A stretch of 20,427 nt of DNA from an uncultured Bacilli bacterium (GCA_944329545.1 CALVIK010000017.1:1-20427), one strand, 5' to 3'; counted from the stretch's first letter, positions 8,304-14,845 are shown. Notes: a model not told the origin generated them from the sequence alone. Numbers and translations are program-made.

Positions 8304-8959
8304 TATTTTTAAATCATAAAATGAATTTAACTCTTGATGAAGTTAATAATTATATAGAAGCTTTAAAAAACTATAAAGAAAAAATTATAGTTTTACCAAC
8401 GGCGTTATATGCTAAAGAGTTTATTAATAGTGGTTATAAAGTTGGTTTGCAAAATATTTATTATGAAGAAAAAGGTATGTATACTGGCGAAATTAGCCCT
8501 TATCAAGCCTTTCAATTAGGCGCTAGCTATGTTTTAATAGGTCACTATGAACGAAGAAGTATTTTTGGTGAAAATAATGAAATGGTAAATAAAAAAATAA
8601 AAAGTGCCTTAAAAAATAAATTAAAAGTTGTTTTATGTGTTGGTGATAATGATGATAACAATGATTTTTTGACCCGACAAATAAAAGAATGTTTAAAAGA
8701 TGTGCAAGAATCAGTCATTATCGCTTATGAACCTATTTATGCCATTGGTACAGGCATTATTCCTAAAATAGAGGATATTCAAAATAAAGTAAATTATATT
8801 AAAAGTCTTACTAATAGCAAAGTATTATACGGCGGTAGTATTAATGCTCATAATATTGATGAATTAAAAACAATTAAAAATTTAGATGGCTTTTTAATTG
8901 GTAAAGCCTCGATAGATGCGCAGGAAGTAATAAAAATTTTAGAAGTTGCCAGTAAGTAA
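8300..8959 (+). CDS. tpiA: Triosephosphate isomerase, short divergent form
   Basis: Interconverts dihydroxyacetone phosphate and glyceraldehyde-3-phosphate. Catalytic residues are present: Asn5 and Lys7 (NHKMN), His82 (GHYERR) and Glu144 (AYEPIYAIGTG), with the phosphate-binding YGGS near 177-180. At 219 residues it is about 30 shorter than usual; most of the loss lies after CVGDND (about 113-118), where other enzymes have a longer helix and loop. Differences from the common sequence are NHK for NWK, Tyr83 where Ser is usual in GHSERR, PIY for PVW at the loop-6 hinge, and GKAS for GGAS near residue 201. The gene overlaps the glycosyltransferase stop by 4 bp and ends the operon. Confidence 0.92.
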   Translation: MIFLNHKMNLTLDEVNNYIEALKNYKEKIIVLPTALYAKEFINSGYKVGLQNIYYEEKGMYTGEISPYQAFQLGASYVLIGHYERRSIFGENNEMVNKKIKSALKNKLKVVLCVGDNDDNNDFLTRQIKECLKDVQESVIIAYEPIYAIGTGIIPKIEDIQNKVNYIKSLTNSKVLYGGSINAHNIDELKTIKNLDGFLIGKASIDAQEVIKILEVASK

Positions 8960-8974
8960 CTTCTTTATTTTTTT
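8941..8974 (+). terminator. Terminator of the pgk-tpiA operon
   Basis: AGAAGTT (8941-8947) pairs with AACTTCT (8958-8964) around a 10-nt loop, followed by TTATTTTTTTC. It overlaps the last codons and stop of tpiA. Confidence 0.6.
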
Positions 8975-8980
8975 CAAAAT

Positions 8981-8993
8981 TTTTTCGACAAAA
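8981..8993 (-). promoter_or_regulatory. 0A-box (Spo0A binding site) upstream of spo0A
   Basis: On the minus strand this reads TTTTGTCGAAAAA, a match to the 0A-box core TGTCGAA that phosphorylated Spo0A binds. It is intergenic and lies about 40-50 bp upstream of the likely spo0A -10 element. The recognition helix of the encoded Spo0A is almost unchanged from the Bacillus protein, so binding is plausible. Autoregulation is inferred. Confidence 0.5.
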
Positions 8994-9033
8994 TTAGCTA
9001 TTATTTACTCTAGCAAAAAGTGTCAAGGATATG

Positions 9034-9039
9034 TATAAT
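9034..9039 (+). promoter_or_regulatory. -10 element of the spo0A promoter
   Basis: TATAAT lies 27 bp upstream of the spo0A ATG. No good -35 hexamer is seen 17 bp upstream (TAGCAA), which would fit a promoter that needs an activator. Confidence 0.45.
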
Positions 9040-9066
9040 TATTTTAGAATAAAGGAGAGGATAAAA

Positions 9067-9831
9067 ATGGAAAAAATAAATATATTAATGATTGATGATA
9101 ATGTAAATTTAATAAATATGGTTAAGGAGTATTTTAGTAGTAATAGTGAAGTTTCAATTACTTTTGAAGCGCATGATGGAGTTGAAGGAATTAAAGTTTT
9201 AGAAGAAAATAAAGAGAAAATAGATTTATTAATATTAGATTTAATTATGCCTAAAAAAGATGGCATTTATGTTTTGAGTGAAATGAAAAAGCGCGGTATC
9301 AATAAAAATGTTATTGTGGCTACTAGTTATAATGCTGCAGAAGTAATTCGGGAAGTTTCTGAATATGGTGTAAATTACTATATTTTAAAACCTTTTGAAT
9401 TAGATGATTTAAAAAATAGAATATACGATGTTATGAATAAAAAAGAAGAAAATAAAAACATTGATTTTTATAATAGTAATTTACAAGTTTCTATTACTAA
9501 AATGTTGCATGAACTAGGAATACCGTCACATATAAAAGGGTATCAATATATAAGAGAAGCAGTTAATATTATTTTTACTAGACCGGAAGTAATTGGCGGA
9601 ATTACTAAAGAATTATACCCAGAACTTGCTAAAAAATTTAATACAACTGTCTCTAGAGTTGAAAGAGCTATTAGACATGCGATTGAAGTTAGTTGGAATA
9701 GAGGAAACATAGATTTTATGGAAGAACTTTTTGGTTATAGTGTTGATATTGATCGGGCTAAACCGACTAATTCGGAGTTTATGGTAACTATTGCTGATAA
9801 ATTGCGTTTAGATTTTCATAAGGTTGGTTAA
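9067..9831 (+). CDS. spo0A: Stage 0 sporulation master regulator Spo0A
   Basis: A response regulator and transcription factor. The receiver domain (residues about 1-120) has the acidic pair Asp10-Asp11, phosphoacceptor Asp58 in LILDLIMP and Lys in YILKPFE. The C-terminal domain is diagnostic: KELYPELAKKFNTTVSRV and ERAIRHAIEVSWNRGN form the recognition helix region, and AKPTNSEFM follows near the end. In sporulating Firmicutes, phosphorylated Spo0A turns on early sporulation genes and represses abrB by binding 0A-boxes. The ATG at 9067 is chosen over an in-frame ATG at 9031 because AAAGGAGAGG (9051-9060) is directly upstream and the protein then starts with the receiver fold. At 254 residues it is slightly shorter than usual. 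Its common neighbour spoIVB is absent here. Confidence 0.96.
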   Translation: MEKINILMIDDNVNLINMVKEYFSSNSEVSITFEAHDGVEGIKVLEENKEKIDLLILDLIMPKKDGIYVLSEMKKRGINKNVIVATSYNAAEVIREVSEYGVNYYILKPFELDDLKNRIYDVMNKKEENKNIDFYNSNLQVSITKMLHELGIPSHIKGYQYIREAVNIIFTRPEVIGGITKELYPELAKKFNTTVSRVERAIRHAIEVSWNRGNIDFMEELFGYSVDIDRAKPTNSEFMVTIADKLRLDFHKVG

Positions 9832-9842
9832 ATAAAAAAGTA

Positions 9843-9871
9843 TTTACTTATAAGACAGTATGTGGTATATT
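9843..9871 (+). promoter_or_regulatory. Promoter of a candidate small RNA gene
   Basis: TTTACT (9843-9848), a 17-bp spacer and TATATT (9866-9871) with an extended -10 TGG directly before it. Transcription would start near 9878-9879, exactly where the long closing stem begins. Confidence 0.6.
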
Positions 9872-9878
9872 ATTCATA

Positions 9879-10046
9879 GGAAAGATATTGTTATTATTTT
9901 TTTGTAAATTTTATAATTTTGTATAATTGTTTTTTTGTCTGATACAAATTTTTCATATATTTTTATTATATATATTATTTCTACTTTTTAACAAATCTTT
10001 CCGTTTTATAAAAACTTAGTCTTTGTTAAAACTAAGTTTTTTTCTT
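9879..10046 (+). ncRNA. Candidate small RNA with long closing stem
   Basis: No coding frame with a ribosome site is found in this 260-bp gap between spo0A and the pseudopilins. GGAAAGATATTGTT (9879-9892) is complementary to AACAAATCTTTCC (9990-10002), giving 13 pairs with a single bulged A. Inside, TTTGTAT (9918-9924) pairs with ATACAAA (9942-9948); the sequence between the two stems is T-rich on both sides and should stay open. A promoter ends 8 bp before and an intrinsic terminator closes the unit, predicting a transcript of about 166 nt. A closing stem, large internal loop and terminal hairpin resemble 6S RNA in outline, but no family is recognised from primary sequence. Confidence 0.5.
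10011..10046 (+). terminator. Terminator of the candidate small RNA
   Basis: AAAACTTAGT (10011-10020) pairs perfectly with ACTAAGTTTT (10031-10040) around a 10-nt loop, followed by a run of T. Confidence 0.75.
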
Positions 10047-10074
10047 TAAAAATTTTTTTATTTTTATATTTTCG

Positions 10075-10083
10075 TGGTATAAT
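10075..10083 (+). promoter_or_regulatory. Extended -10 promoter of the pseudopilin pair
   Basis: TGGTATAAT is a perfect extended -10 element 24 bp upstream of the pseudopilin start. The -35 position holds only T-rich sequence. Confidence 0.55.
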
Positions 10084-10107
10084 TGATATAGAAAATAGGT
10101 GATGATT

Positions 10108-10479
10108 TTGCAAAAGGGATTTACATTAATTGAACTTATCGGGACAGTTGTTATTTTAGCAGTTATCAGTTTAATTGCTTTTCCCGCTATTTTAAATATG
10201 CTTAGTAGTTCTAATGATGAATTAGATACCCAAACTAAAGAATTTGTGAAAAGTGCGGCTTTAGAATATGTAAGCGATCATAAAGATAGTTTTCCTAATA
10301 ATCAGGTAAAAAGTGTTTCTGTTCAAGTTTTACTAGAAAATGGTTATTTAGCTACGAGTTTTATTTGTAAAAATTGTGAGGCGTATAACGATACTGTTAG
10401 CGTTAAATATAATGGTGAAAAATACGATTTAACTTATCAAGAAGTAGGGGGTGGCACATGTCCAAGTGGTTGTCAGTAA
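10108..10479 (+). CDS. Type IV pilin-like (pseudopilin) protein
   Basis: The product starts MQKG/FTLIELIGTVVILA, a prepilin leader with the cut after Gly4 and Glu at +5 of the mature protein, then a hydrophobic helix to about residue 26. The remaining domain of about 95 residues has a CKNC motif and a CPSGC motif near the end, so disulfides are likely outside the membrane. TTG at 10108 is chosen as start: AGGTG (10097-10101) is then 6 bp away, the same spacing as in the pseudopilin at 4542; GTG at 10099 and ATG at 10102 would lie within or against that site. The 123-residue gene overlaps the next pseudopilin gene by 22 bp. Confidence 0.8.
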   Translation: MQKGFTLIELIGTVVILAVISLIAFPAILNMLSSSNDELDTQTKEFVKSAALEYVSDHKDSFPNNQVKSVSVQVLLENGYLATSFICKNCEAYNDTVSVKYNGEKYDLTYQEVGGGTCPSGCQ

Positions 10480-10922
10480 AAGGATTTACATTAATTGAAC
10501 TTTTAGCGGTTCTTTTGATTTTAGCTGTTTTGGCAATAATTACGACTCCAGTAGTTTTAAATGTTATAAATGACGCTAATGAAAAAACATTTTTAGATAC
10601 TTCATATTCGATAAATAAAGCGGCTAACAATTATTATGCGCTAGTTGCTACTTCTGGCAAAACAGTTCCATTATTAATTACTTATAATAACGGTAATGTT
10701 GTTAGTAAAACAACTGAAAAAACGGAAAGCAAAAATTATTTAGATTATACAGGTACGCACCCTTATAGTGGCAATGTTTATATTAGCGCTAGTGGGGAAG
10801 TAGAAATGGCAATATATGATAATCAAAGTAAAATTTGTGTAACTAAAGGTGCTGAAGATAAAACGCCAGTTAAATCTAATAAGGCCGCTAGTAATTGTAA
10901 ATTAAATAAAACTATTCCATAA
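10458..10922 (+). CDS. Type IV pilin-like (pseudopilin) protein
   Basis: A prepilin-type protein of 154 residues with leader MSKWLSVKG, cut before FTLIELLAVLLILAVLAI, and Glu at +5. The extracytoplasmic part has two Cys (ICVTK and SNCKLNK) near the C-terminus that could pair. It begins inside the previous pseudopilin gene with a purine-rich ribosome site (GTAGGGGGTGG, 10444-10454), so the two are translated together and may assemble together. No prepilin peptidase, assembly ATPase or membrane platform gene is in the window. In Gram-positive bacteria such proteins are found in competence pseudopili and type IV pili; which applies here cannot be told. Confidence 0.85.
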   Translation: MSKWLSVKGFTLIELLAVLLILAVLAIITTPVVLNVINDANEKTFLDTSYSINKAANNYYALVATSGKTVPLLITYNNGNVVSKTTEKTESKNYLDYTGTHPYSGNVYISASGEVEMAIYDNQSKICVTKGAEDKTPVKSNKAASNCKLNKTIP

Positions 10923-10950
10923 AAAAATAGACTAACAAAGTCTATTTTTT
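10922..10950. terminator. Bidirectional terminator between the pseudopilins and glmS
   Basis: A-rich ATAGACT (to 10933) and AGTCTAT (from 10939) form a 12-bp stem with flanking A and T runs around a 5-nt AACAA loop. The T-run on each strand serves the convergent genes. Confidence 0.75.
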
Positions 10951-12745
10951 ATGTGGTTACTGTTTTAGCTAAGTTTTTCGGTTTGTCGATATCTCTATCT
11001 AATAATTTAGCTGTTTCATAACTAATTAATTGTAAAGGAATAACCGCAATAATTGTTTGAATAAAATCAGAAGTAGCGGGAATTTTAATAATTTTATCAG
11101 TTATATTTTTAGGTATTTTAATATTATCAGCAACGATTAAAATAATATAGGCGCCTTTTGTTTTAATTTCCTCAATATTTTTTATGGTTTTATTAGCTAT
11201 TTTTTTATCAGTTATAATAGCTATAACGGGGGTTCCTTCTTCGATTAAAGCCATGGTTCCATATTTAAATTCACCGGCTGGATAACAACTGCTATTTAAA
11301 TAGGCAATTTCTCTTAATTTTAAAGCTCCTTCTTTGCACAAAGTATAATCAATACCTTTGCCAATATAAAAGCAATTAGGATAATTCACTAAATAATGCG
11401 CGATATCTTGATAATTAGTTTTAATCATTTGTTTCGTTAATTTTGGCAATTTTTCTAAATCTTTTATAATTTCATAAACTTTTTTTTCAGTTAATAATTT
11501 TTGTTTATAAGCAATATTTAAAGCTATTAAACTTAAAACAGTTATTTGCGCTAAATAGGCTTTAGTAGTAGTAACCGCTATTTCCGGACCGGCTTTTGTG
11601 TAAATAAAATTGTCAGCTTCTCTAGCTAAGGAAGAAGATAAAACATTACTAATAGCTAAAGTATTTGTTATTTCTTTAGCTTTGCGTAAAGCAGCCATGG
11701 TATCAGCCGTTTCTCCTGACTGGGAAATTAAGATAACTAAAGTATTTTTATCTAATAATGTTTTTTTATCGATAAATTCACTAGCCATATCGACATTTAC
11801 TGGCATATTACTGTATTTTTCAATTAAATATTTACCAGTAAGTCCGGCATTATAAGCACTACCAGAGCCAATAATTTGAATTTTATGGTATTTAGTAAAA
11901 TCGGGCATTTCGTTAATTAACGATTCTAAACCAAATTTCAAAAATGGCGCCATAGTTTGCTTTAACACTTTTGGCTCTTCATATATTTCTTTAAGCATAA
12001 AATGATCAAAACCATTTTTTTCAGCATCTTCTATGTTACCATCAAAAGTTAAAACTTCTTTATTAACCGGTGTTAATGTATCGTCATATATGGTTATTTT
12101 TTGATTAATTTCAGCAATCTCATTACTTTCTAATAAGATGTATTTTTTAGTGTATTTTAAAATAGCTGGAACATCTGAAGCGACAAAATTATCATTATCA
12201 GATGTGCCAATAATTAAAGGACTATCTTTTCTAATAGCATAGATTGTGCCAGGAATATCATCGCATAAAATAGCTAGGGCATAAGAACCAGCTAGAAGTT
12301 TTTTTATTTGCTTTAAAACTTTTAAAATGTCGCTTTTTTCACTATATAATTTATCTAAAAGTCCAGCAATAATTTCACTGTCTGTTTCTGATTTAAATTT
12401 ATATTTTTCTTTAGTTAAGATTTTTTTTAGAGCTTCATAATTTTCAATAATACCATTATGGACAATAGTAAATTTACCAACTTTATGGGGATGAGCATTT
12501 AAATCATTAACTTTACCATGTGTCGCCCATCTAGTGTGACCAATCCCAATGTTTGTGTTGATACTATAATTTATTTTGTTTTTTAAATTTTGGAGTTTTC
12601 CGCTAGTTTTAATAATTTCAATACGGTTGCAAGTAAGGTAGGCGATACCTGCTGAATCATAACCACGGTATTCTAATGCTTCGAGACTGGTTGTTAAAAC
12701 TTTAATAGCGTTTTTAGCTCCAACATAACCAATAATTCCACTCAT
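10949..12745 (-). CDS. glmS: Glutamine-fructose-6-phosphate aminotransferase-like protein with altered catalytic residues
   Basis: GlmS makes glucosamine-6-phosphate from fructose-6-phosphate and glutamine, the first step to UDP-GlcNAc for the cell wall. The 598-residue length, the N-terminal class II amidotransferase domain (HTRWATHG near 70-77, HNGIIENY near 96-103, ETDSEII near 120-126), two SIS domains (SQSGETADT) and the closing KPKNLAKTVT all fit GlmS. The first residues are Met-Ser-Gly-Ile, where the family has a Cys that attacks glutamine. Tyr495 lies where E. coli GlmS has the ring-opening His504. Glu479 and Lys594, matching Glu488 and Lys603, are kept. The ATG at 12743-12745 has a clear AAGGAGGA site, so the N-terminus is secure. 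The predicted leader is too short for a glmS ribozyme. Either activity differs or this is a sequence-level error. Confidence 0.88.
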   Translation of the reverse strand: MSGIIGYVGAKNAIKVLTTSLEALEYRGYDSAGIAYLTCNRIEIIKTSGKLQNLKNKINYSINTNIGIGHTRWATHGKVNDLNAHPHKVGKFTIVHNGIIENYEALKKILTKEKYKFKSETDSEIIAGLLDKLYSEKSDILKVLKQIKKLLAGSYALAILCDDIPGTIYAIRKDSPLIIGTSDNDNFVASDVPAILKYTKKYILLESNEIAEINQKITIYDDTLTPVNKEVLTFDGNIEDAEKNGFDHFMLKEIYEEPKVLKQTMAPFLKFGLESLINEMPDFTKYHKIQIIGSGSAYNAGLTGKYLIEKYSNMPVNVDMASEFIDKKTLLDKNTLVILISQSGETADTMAALRKAKEITNTLAISNVLSSSLAREADNFIYTKAGPEIAVTTTKAYLAQITVLSLIALNIAYKQKLLTEKKVYEIIKDLEKLPKLTKQMIKTNYQDIAHYLVNYPNCFYIGKGIDYTLCKEGALKLREIAYLNSSCYPAGEFKYGTMALIEEGTPVIAIITDKKIANKTIKNIEEIKTKGAYIILIVADNIKIPKNITDKIIKIPATSDFIQTIIAVIPLQLISYETAKLLDRDIDKPKNLAKTVTT

Positions 12746-12767
12746 AAATATCCTCCTTCTTATTTTA

Positions 12768-12796
12768 ATTATATAAGAAAAGATGAAAAAATACAA
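12768..12796 (-). promoter_or_regulatory. Promoter of glmS
   Basis: On the minus strand TTGTAT (12796-12791), 17 bp, TATAAT (12773-12768). It predicts a leader of only about 15-20 nt before the start codon. Confidence 0.65.
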
Positions 12797-12804
12797 ATTT
12801 TATA

Positions 12805-12833
12805 TTGACGAACAAATTTTCGCATAGTATACT
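12805..12833 (+). promoter_or_regulatory. Promoter of recX
   Basis: TTGACG (12805-12810), 17 bp, TATACT (12828-12833), 20 bp upstream of the recX start. It is divergent from the glmS promoter. Confidence 0.7.
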
Positions 12834-12853
12834 TATTATAGATTGGAGGGCAT

Positions 12854-13609
12854 ATGCGTATTAATAAAATACAAAAAAAAGGTCATAAGTATAAAATTTA
12901 TTTGGATAATGAAGTTATTGATACTTATGATGAAATTATTTTAAAATACAACTTACTTTATAAAAAAGAGTTAACAGAAGATTTGTTAAAACAAATAACA
13001 AAAGATAACGATTACTATGAAAATTATCATAAAGCGCTGGATTTTATTAATAGAAGACTTCGTAGTGAATATGAAGTATTAAACTATTTAAATAAAATGG
13101 ATTGTAATTGTTCTAAAGAAATCGTGGATAAATTAAAAAATATTGGTCTTATTAATGATGAGAATTTTGCTAAAGCATATGTTAATGATAAGGTTAATTT
13201 ATCTTTAGATGGCCCTGATAAAATAAAAAATAATTTAAAAAAGTTAAAAGTTAACGAAGAATATATTAATAATGCTTTAAATAATATTAATGAAGATATT
13301 TTTTTAGAGCATTTACAAAAACTAGTATATAAAAAAATAAAAAGTACTAAATATACTGGTTATGTATTAAGAAATAAAATAACTTTATATTTAATTAATT
13401 TAGGTTATAATAAGTACTTAATTAATAAAGGATTTTTAGGTATAGATTTAAATAATAATTTAACAGGTGAGATGGAAAAAATATATCAGAAATTATCTTT
13501 AAAGTATCAAGGTGATGAACTTAAATTAAAATTAAAACAAAAACTTTATAGTAAAGGTTTTACTTCTAGTGAAGTAAATGAATTTATTGATAAAAAAACA
13601 TGGAATTAA
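12854..13609 (+). CDS. recX: RecA modulator RecX
   Basis: RecX binds RecA filaments and limits (or modulates) recombination and the SOS response. The protein is 251 residues long, like the longer RecX forms of Bacilli. The RecX core is visible at about residues 60-110: ALDFINRRLRSEYEVLNYL, then KLKNIGLINDENFAKAYV, followed by a second set of similar three-helix repeats to the C-terminus (KLYSKGFTSSEVNEFI). The start has a GGAGGG ribosome site. The gene stands alone with its own promoter and converges on prsA with a shared terminator. Confidence 0.88.
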   Translation: MRINKIQKKGHKYKIYLDNEVIDTYDEIILKYNLLYKKELTEDLLKQITKDNDYYENYHKALDFINRRLRSEYEVLNYLNKMDCNCSKEIVDKLKNIGLINDENFAKAYVNDKVNLSLDGPDKIKNNLKKLKVNEEYINNALNNINEDIFLEHLQKLVYKKIKSTKYTGYVLRNKITLYLINLGYNKYLINKGFLGIDLNNNLTGEMEKIYQKLSLKYQGDELKLKLKQKLYSKGFTSSEVNEFIDKKTWN

Positions 13610-13622
13610 TTTTCCATGTTTT
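13595..13622. terminator. Bidirectional terminator between recX and prsA
   Basis: AAAACATGGAA (13595-13605) pairs with TTCCATGTTTT (13612-13622) around a 6-nt loop. It overlaps the stop codons of both convergent genes. Confidence 0.8.
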
Positions 13623-14601
13623 AATTAGTGCTAGTTTCAGCTAAAGCTTCTTTGATGTTTTTATTATAACTTTTGTTAATAGCGTTATCGTTAATTTTAA
13701 AGTTATATTTTTCACGAAGGTCAACTAATGCTTCTGTTTGTAAAGTTGTATCTTCTTCTAATTTTTGATCTACTAATTTATCGATAACATTATCTTCAAC
13801 TTCATTTAATTTTGGTTTATCTTTAGCGCTTTCACGGTAAATAATATGATAACCGTAATCTGATTTAACTGGTTTTTTGCTATATTTACCATCTTTTAAT
13901 TTACTAGCGGCATCCCAGAATTCATCGACAACCTCACCATAAGTAATAGTAAGTTTTCCGCCTTCACTGGCTGTTCCTTCATCATCTGAATATTCCTTAG
14001 CTAATTTAGCGAAATCTTCACCGTCATCTAATTTTTTTATAATTTCTTCCGCTTCTTTTTTAGCTTTGTCTTCCGCTTCTTTAATTTCATCATCAGTCAT
14101 ATCGTCATCAGTTTTTGGACTAATTAAAATATGAGCTCCTTCGATATCTCCGAAAATATTATCGTCATAGTATGATTGAATTTCGGCATCAGTTAAGTTT
14201 GCTTTAACATAATTTTCGGTAACTTTTTGTTTTTTATATTCAACAATTAAAGCATCTTTAAAGTCATCAGCATCTTTATAACCGGCACTTGTTAAAACAT
14301 CTTCAAAGTTTTGACCATTGCTTTCATATGAAGATTTATAAGATTCATATTGTGAATCAGCGTATGTTTTAGCATCGTCATCAGTTTCAATTTCTTTATT
14401 AACGATAAAAGTGTCAATCATATTTACTAATACATTTGCGCCACCTTGGTCTTTTAATTCTTCATATAAATCGTTGGCAGTAAATTTTTTACCATCAACT
14501 GAAGCAACTACTTCTTCACCATTTTTAAGGGTTGGTGTTCCACAACCGGTAAGCACTAATGTAACAAGAAATGCTCCGGCAATTAATAATTTTTTATTCA
14601 C
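13621..14601 (-). CDS. prsA: PrsA-like lipoprotein foldase (parvulin peptidyl-prolyl isomerase)
   Basis: PrsA is a membrane-anchored lipoprotein that helps exported proteins fold outside the cell. The N-terminus has a signal peptide ending in the lipobox LTGC, with lipidated Cys20 if translation starts at GTG 14601. A SurA-like N-terminal helical part follows, then a parvulin domain at about residues 150-250 with GAHILI, EYSDDEGTASEGG and YGYHIIYRE motifs. GTG at 14601 is chosen because AAAGGAAG stands 7 bp upstream; ATG at 14619 with GGAAAG is an alternative. The protein is acidic and Lys/Asp-rich, as usual for PrsA. At 326 residues it is slightly longer than the Bacillus protein. Confidence 0.88.
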   Translation of the reverse strand: MNKKLLIAGAFLVTLVLTGCGTPTLKNGEEVVASVDGKKFTANDLYEELKDQGGANVLVNMIDTFIVNKEIETDDDAKTYADSQYESYKSSYESNGQNFEDVLTSAGYKDADDFKDALIVEYKKQKVTENYVKANLTDAEIQSYYDDNIFGDIEGAHILISPKTDDDMTDDEIKEAEDKAKKEAEEIIKKLDDGEDFAKLAKEYSDDEGTASEGGKLTITYGEVVDEFWDAASKLKDGKYSKKPVKSDYGYHIIYRESAKDKPKLNEVEDNVIDKLVDQKLEEDTTLQTEALVDLREKYNFKINDNAINKSYNKNIKEALAETSTN

Positions 14602-14642
14602 TTTTGTTCTTCCTTTCATAATGTACTTTCCATACATCATTA

Positions 14643-14671
14643 ATAATACCAAAAAAACAAAGAAAAAACAA
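14643..14671 (-). promoter_or_regulatory. Promoter of prsA
   Basis: On the minus strand TTGTTT (14671-14666), 17 bp, TATTAT (14648-14643), with TGG just before the -10 as an extended element. Transcription would start near 14636, which rules out in-frame starts further upstream. Confidence 0.55.
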
Positions 14672-14720
14672 CAATTTTTAACTTTTTTTCACAGAAGTAC
14701 GCACAACTTTGCTAAAAATC

Positions 14721-14729
14721 CATAAAATA
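14721..14729 (+). promoter_or_regulatory. Sigma-K-like -10 element before the small peptide genes
   Basis: CATAAAATA matches the sigma-K -10 pattern CATAnnnTA. CACA (14702-14705) resembles the sigma-K -35 (mACm), but the spacing is 15 bp rather than 16-17. It also contains TAAAAT, a possible SigA -10, though no SigA -35 is seen. AT-rich DNA makes chance matches likely. Confidence 0.3.
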
Positions 14730-14761
14730 CTGAGAAAAGAAAAAAAAGGAGGATGATTTAT

Positions 14762-14845
14762 ATGTGTAATACAGGTGCAAGTGGCGCAGCAATCGTTTTA
14801 GTACTATTTATTCTTTTAATAATCATACTTGGAGCTTATATTTAA
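14762..14845 (+). CDS. YjcZ-like small membrane peptide, 27 aa
   Basis: The short frame ATG 14762 to TAA 14845 encodes a 27-residue peptide: a polar start (MCNTGASGAA) followed by one hydrophobic helix (IVLVLFILLIIILGAYI). GGAGG at 14748-14752 gives a good ribosome site. Length, the Cys/Gly-rich start and the VLFILLIII core resemble the YjcZ/YuzJ group of tiny sporulation-linked membrane proteins of Bacilli. The role of that group is poorly known. It is followed after 16 bp by a second similar peptide gene. The family call is by pattern only. Confidence 0.6.
   Translation: MCNTGASGAAIVLVLFILLIIILGAYI

Noticed and set aside
9026..9050. Possible sigma-H promoter before spo0A (AGGATAT and GAAT with fitting spacing)
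   Set aside because: Transcription would begin inside or after the ribosome site AAAGGAGAGG, leaving an incomplete translation signal; flanking R positions also mismatch.
11610..11855. Plus-strand open frame within glmS
   Set aside because: It is antisense to the conserved SIS domain and has no translation signal.
12746..12800. glmS ribozyme leader
   Set aside because: The predicted transcript start leaves only 15-20 nt before the start codon, far too short for the ribozyme.
12805..12812. TTGACGAA near recX as a degenerate 0A-box
   Set aside because: It is better explained as the -35 hexamer of the recX promoter with a perfect 17-bp spacing to TATACT.
14411..14725. Plus-strand open frame over the prsA 5' end
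   Set aside because: It is antisense to the PrsA signal peptide and parvulin gene, and low-complexity at its end.
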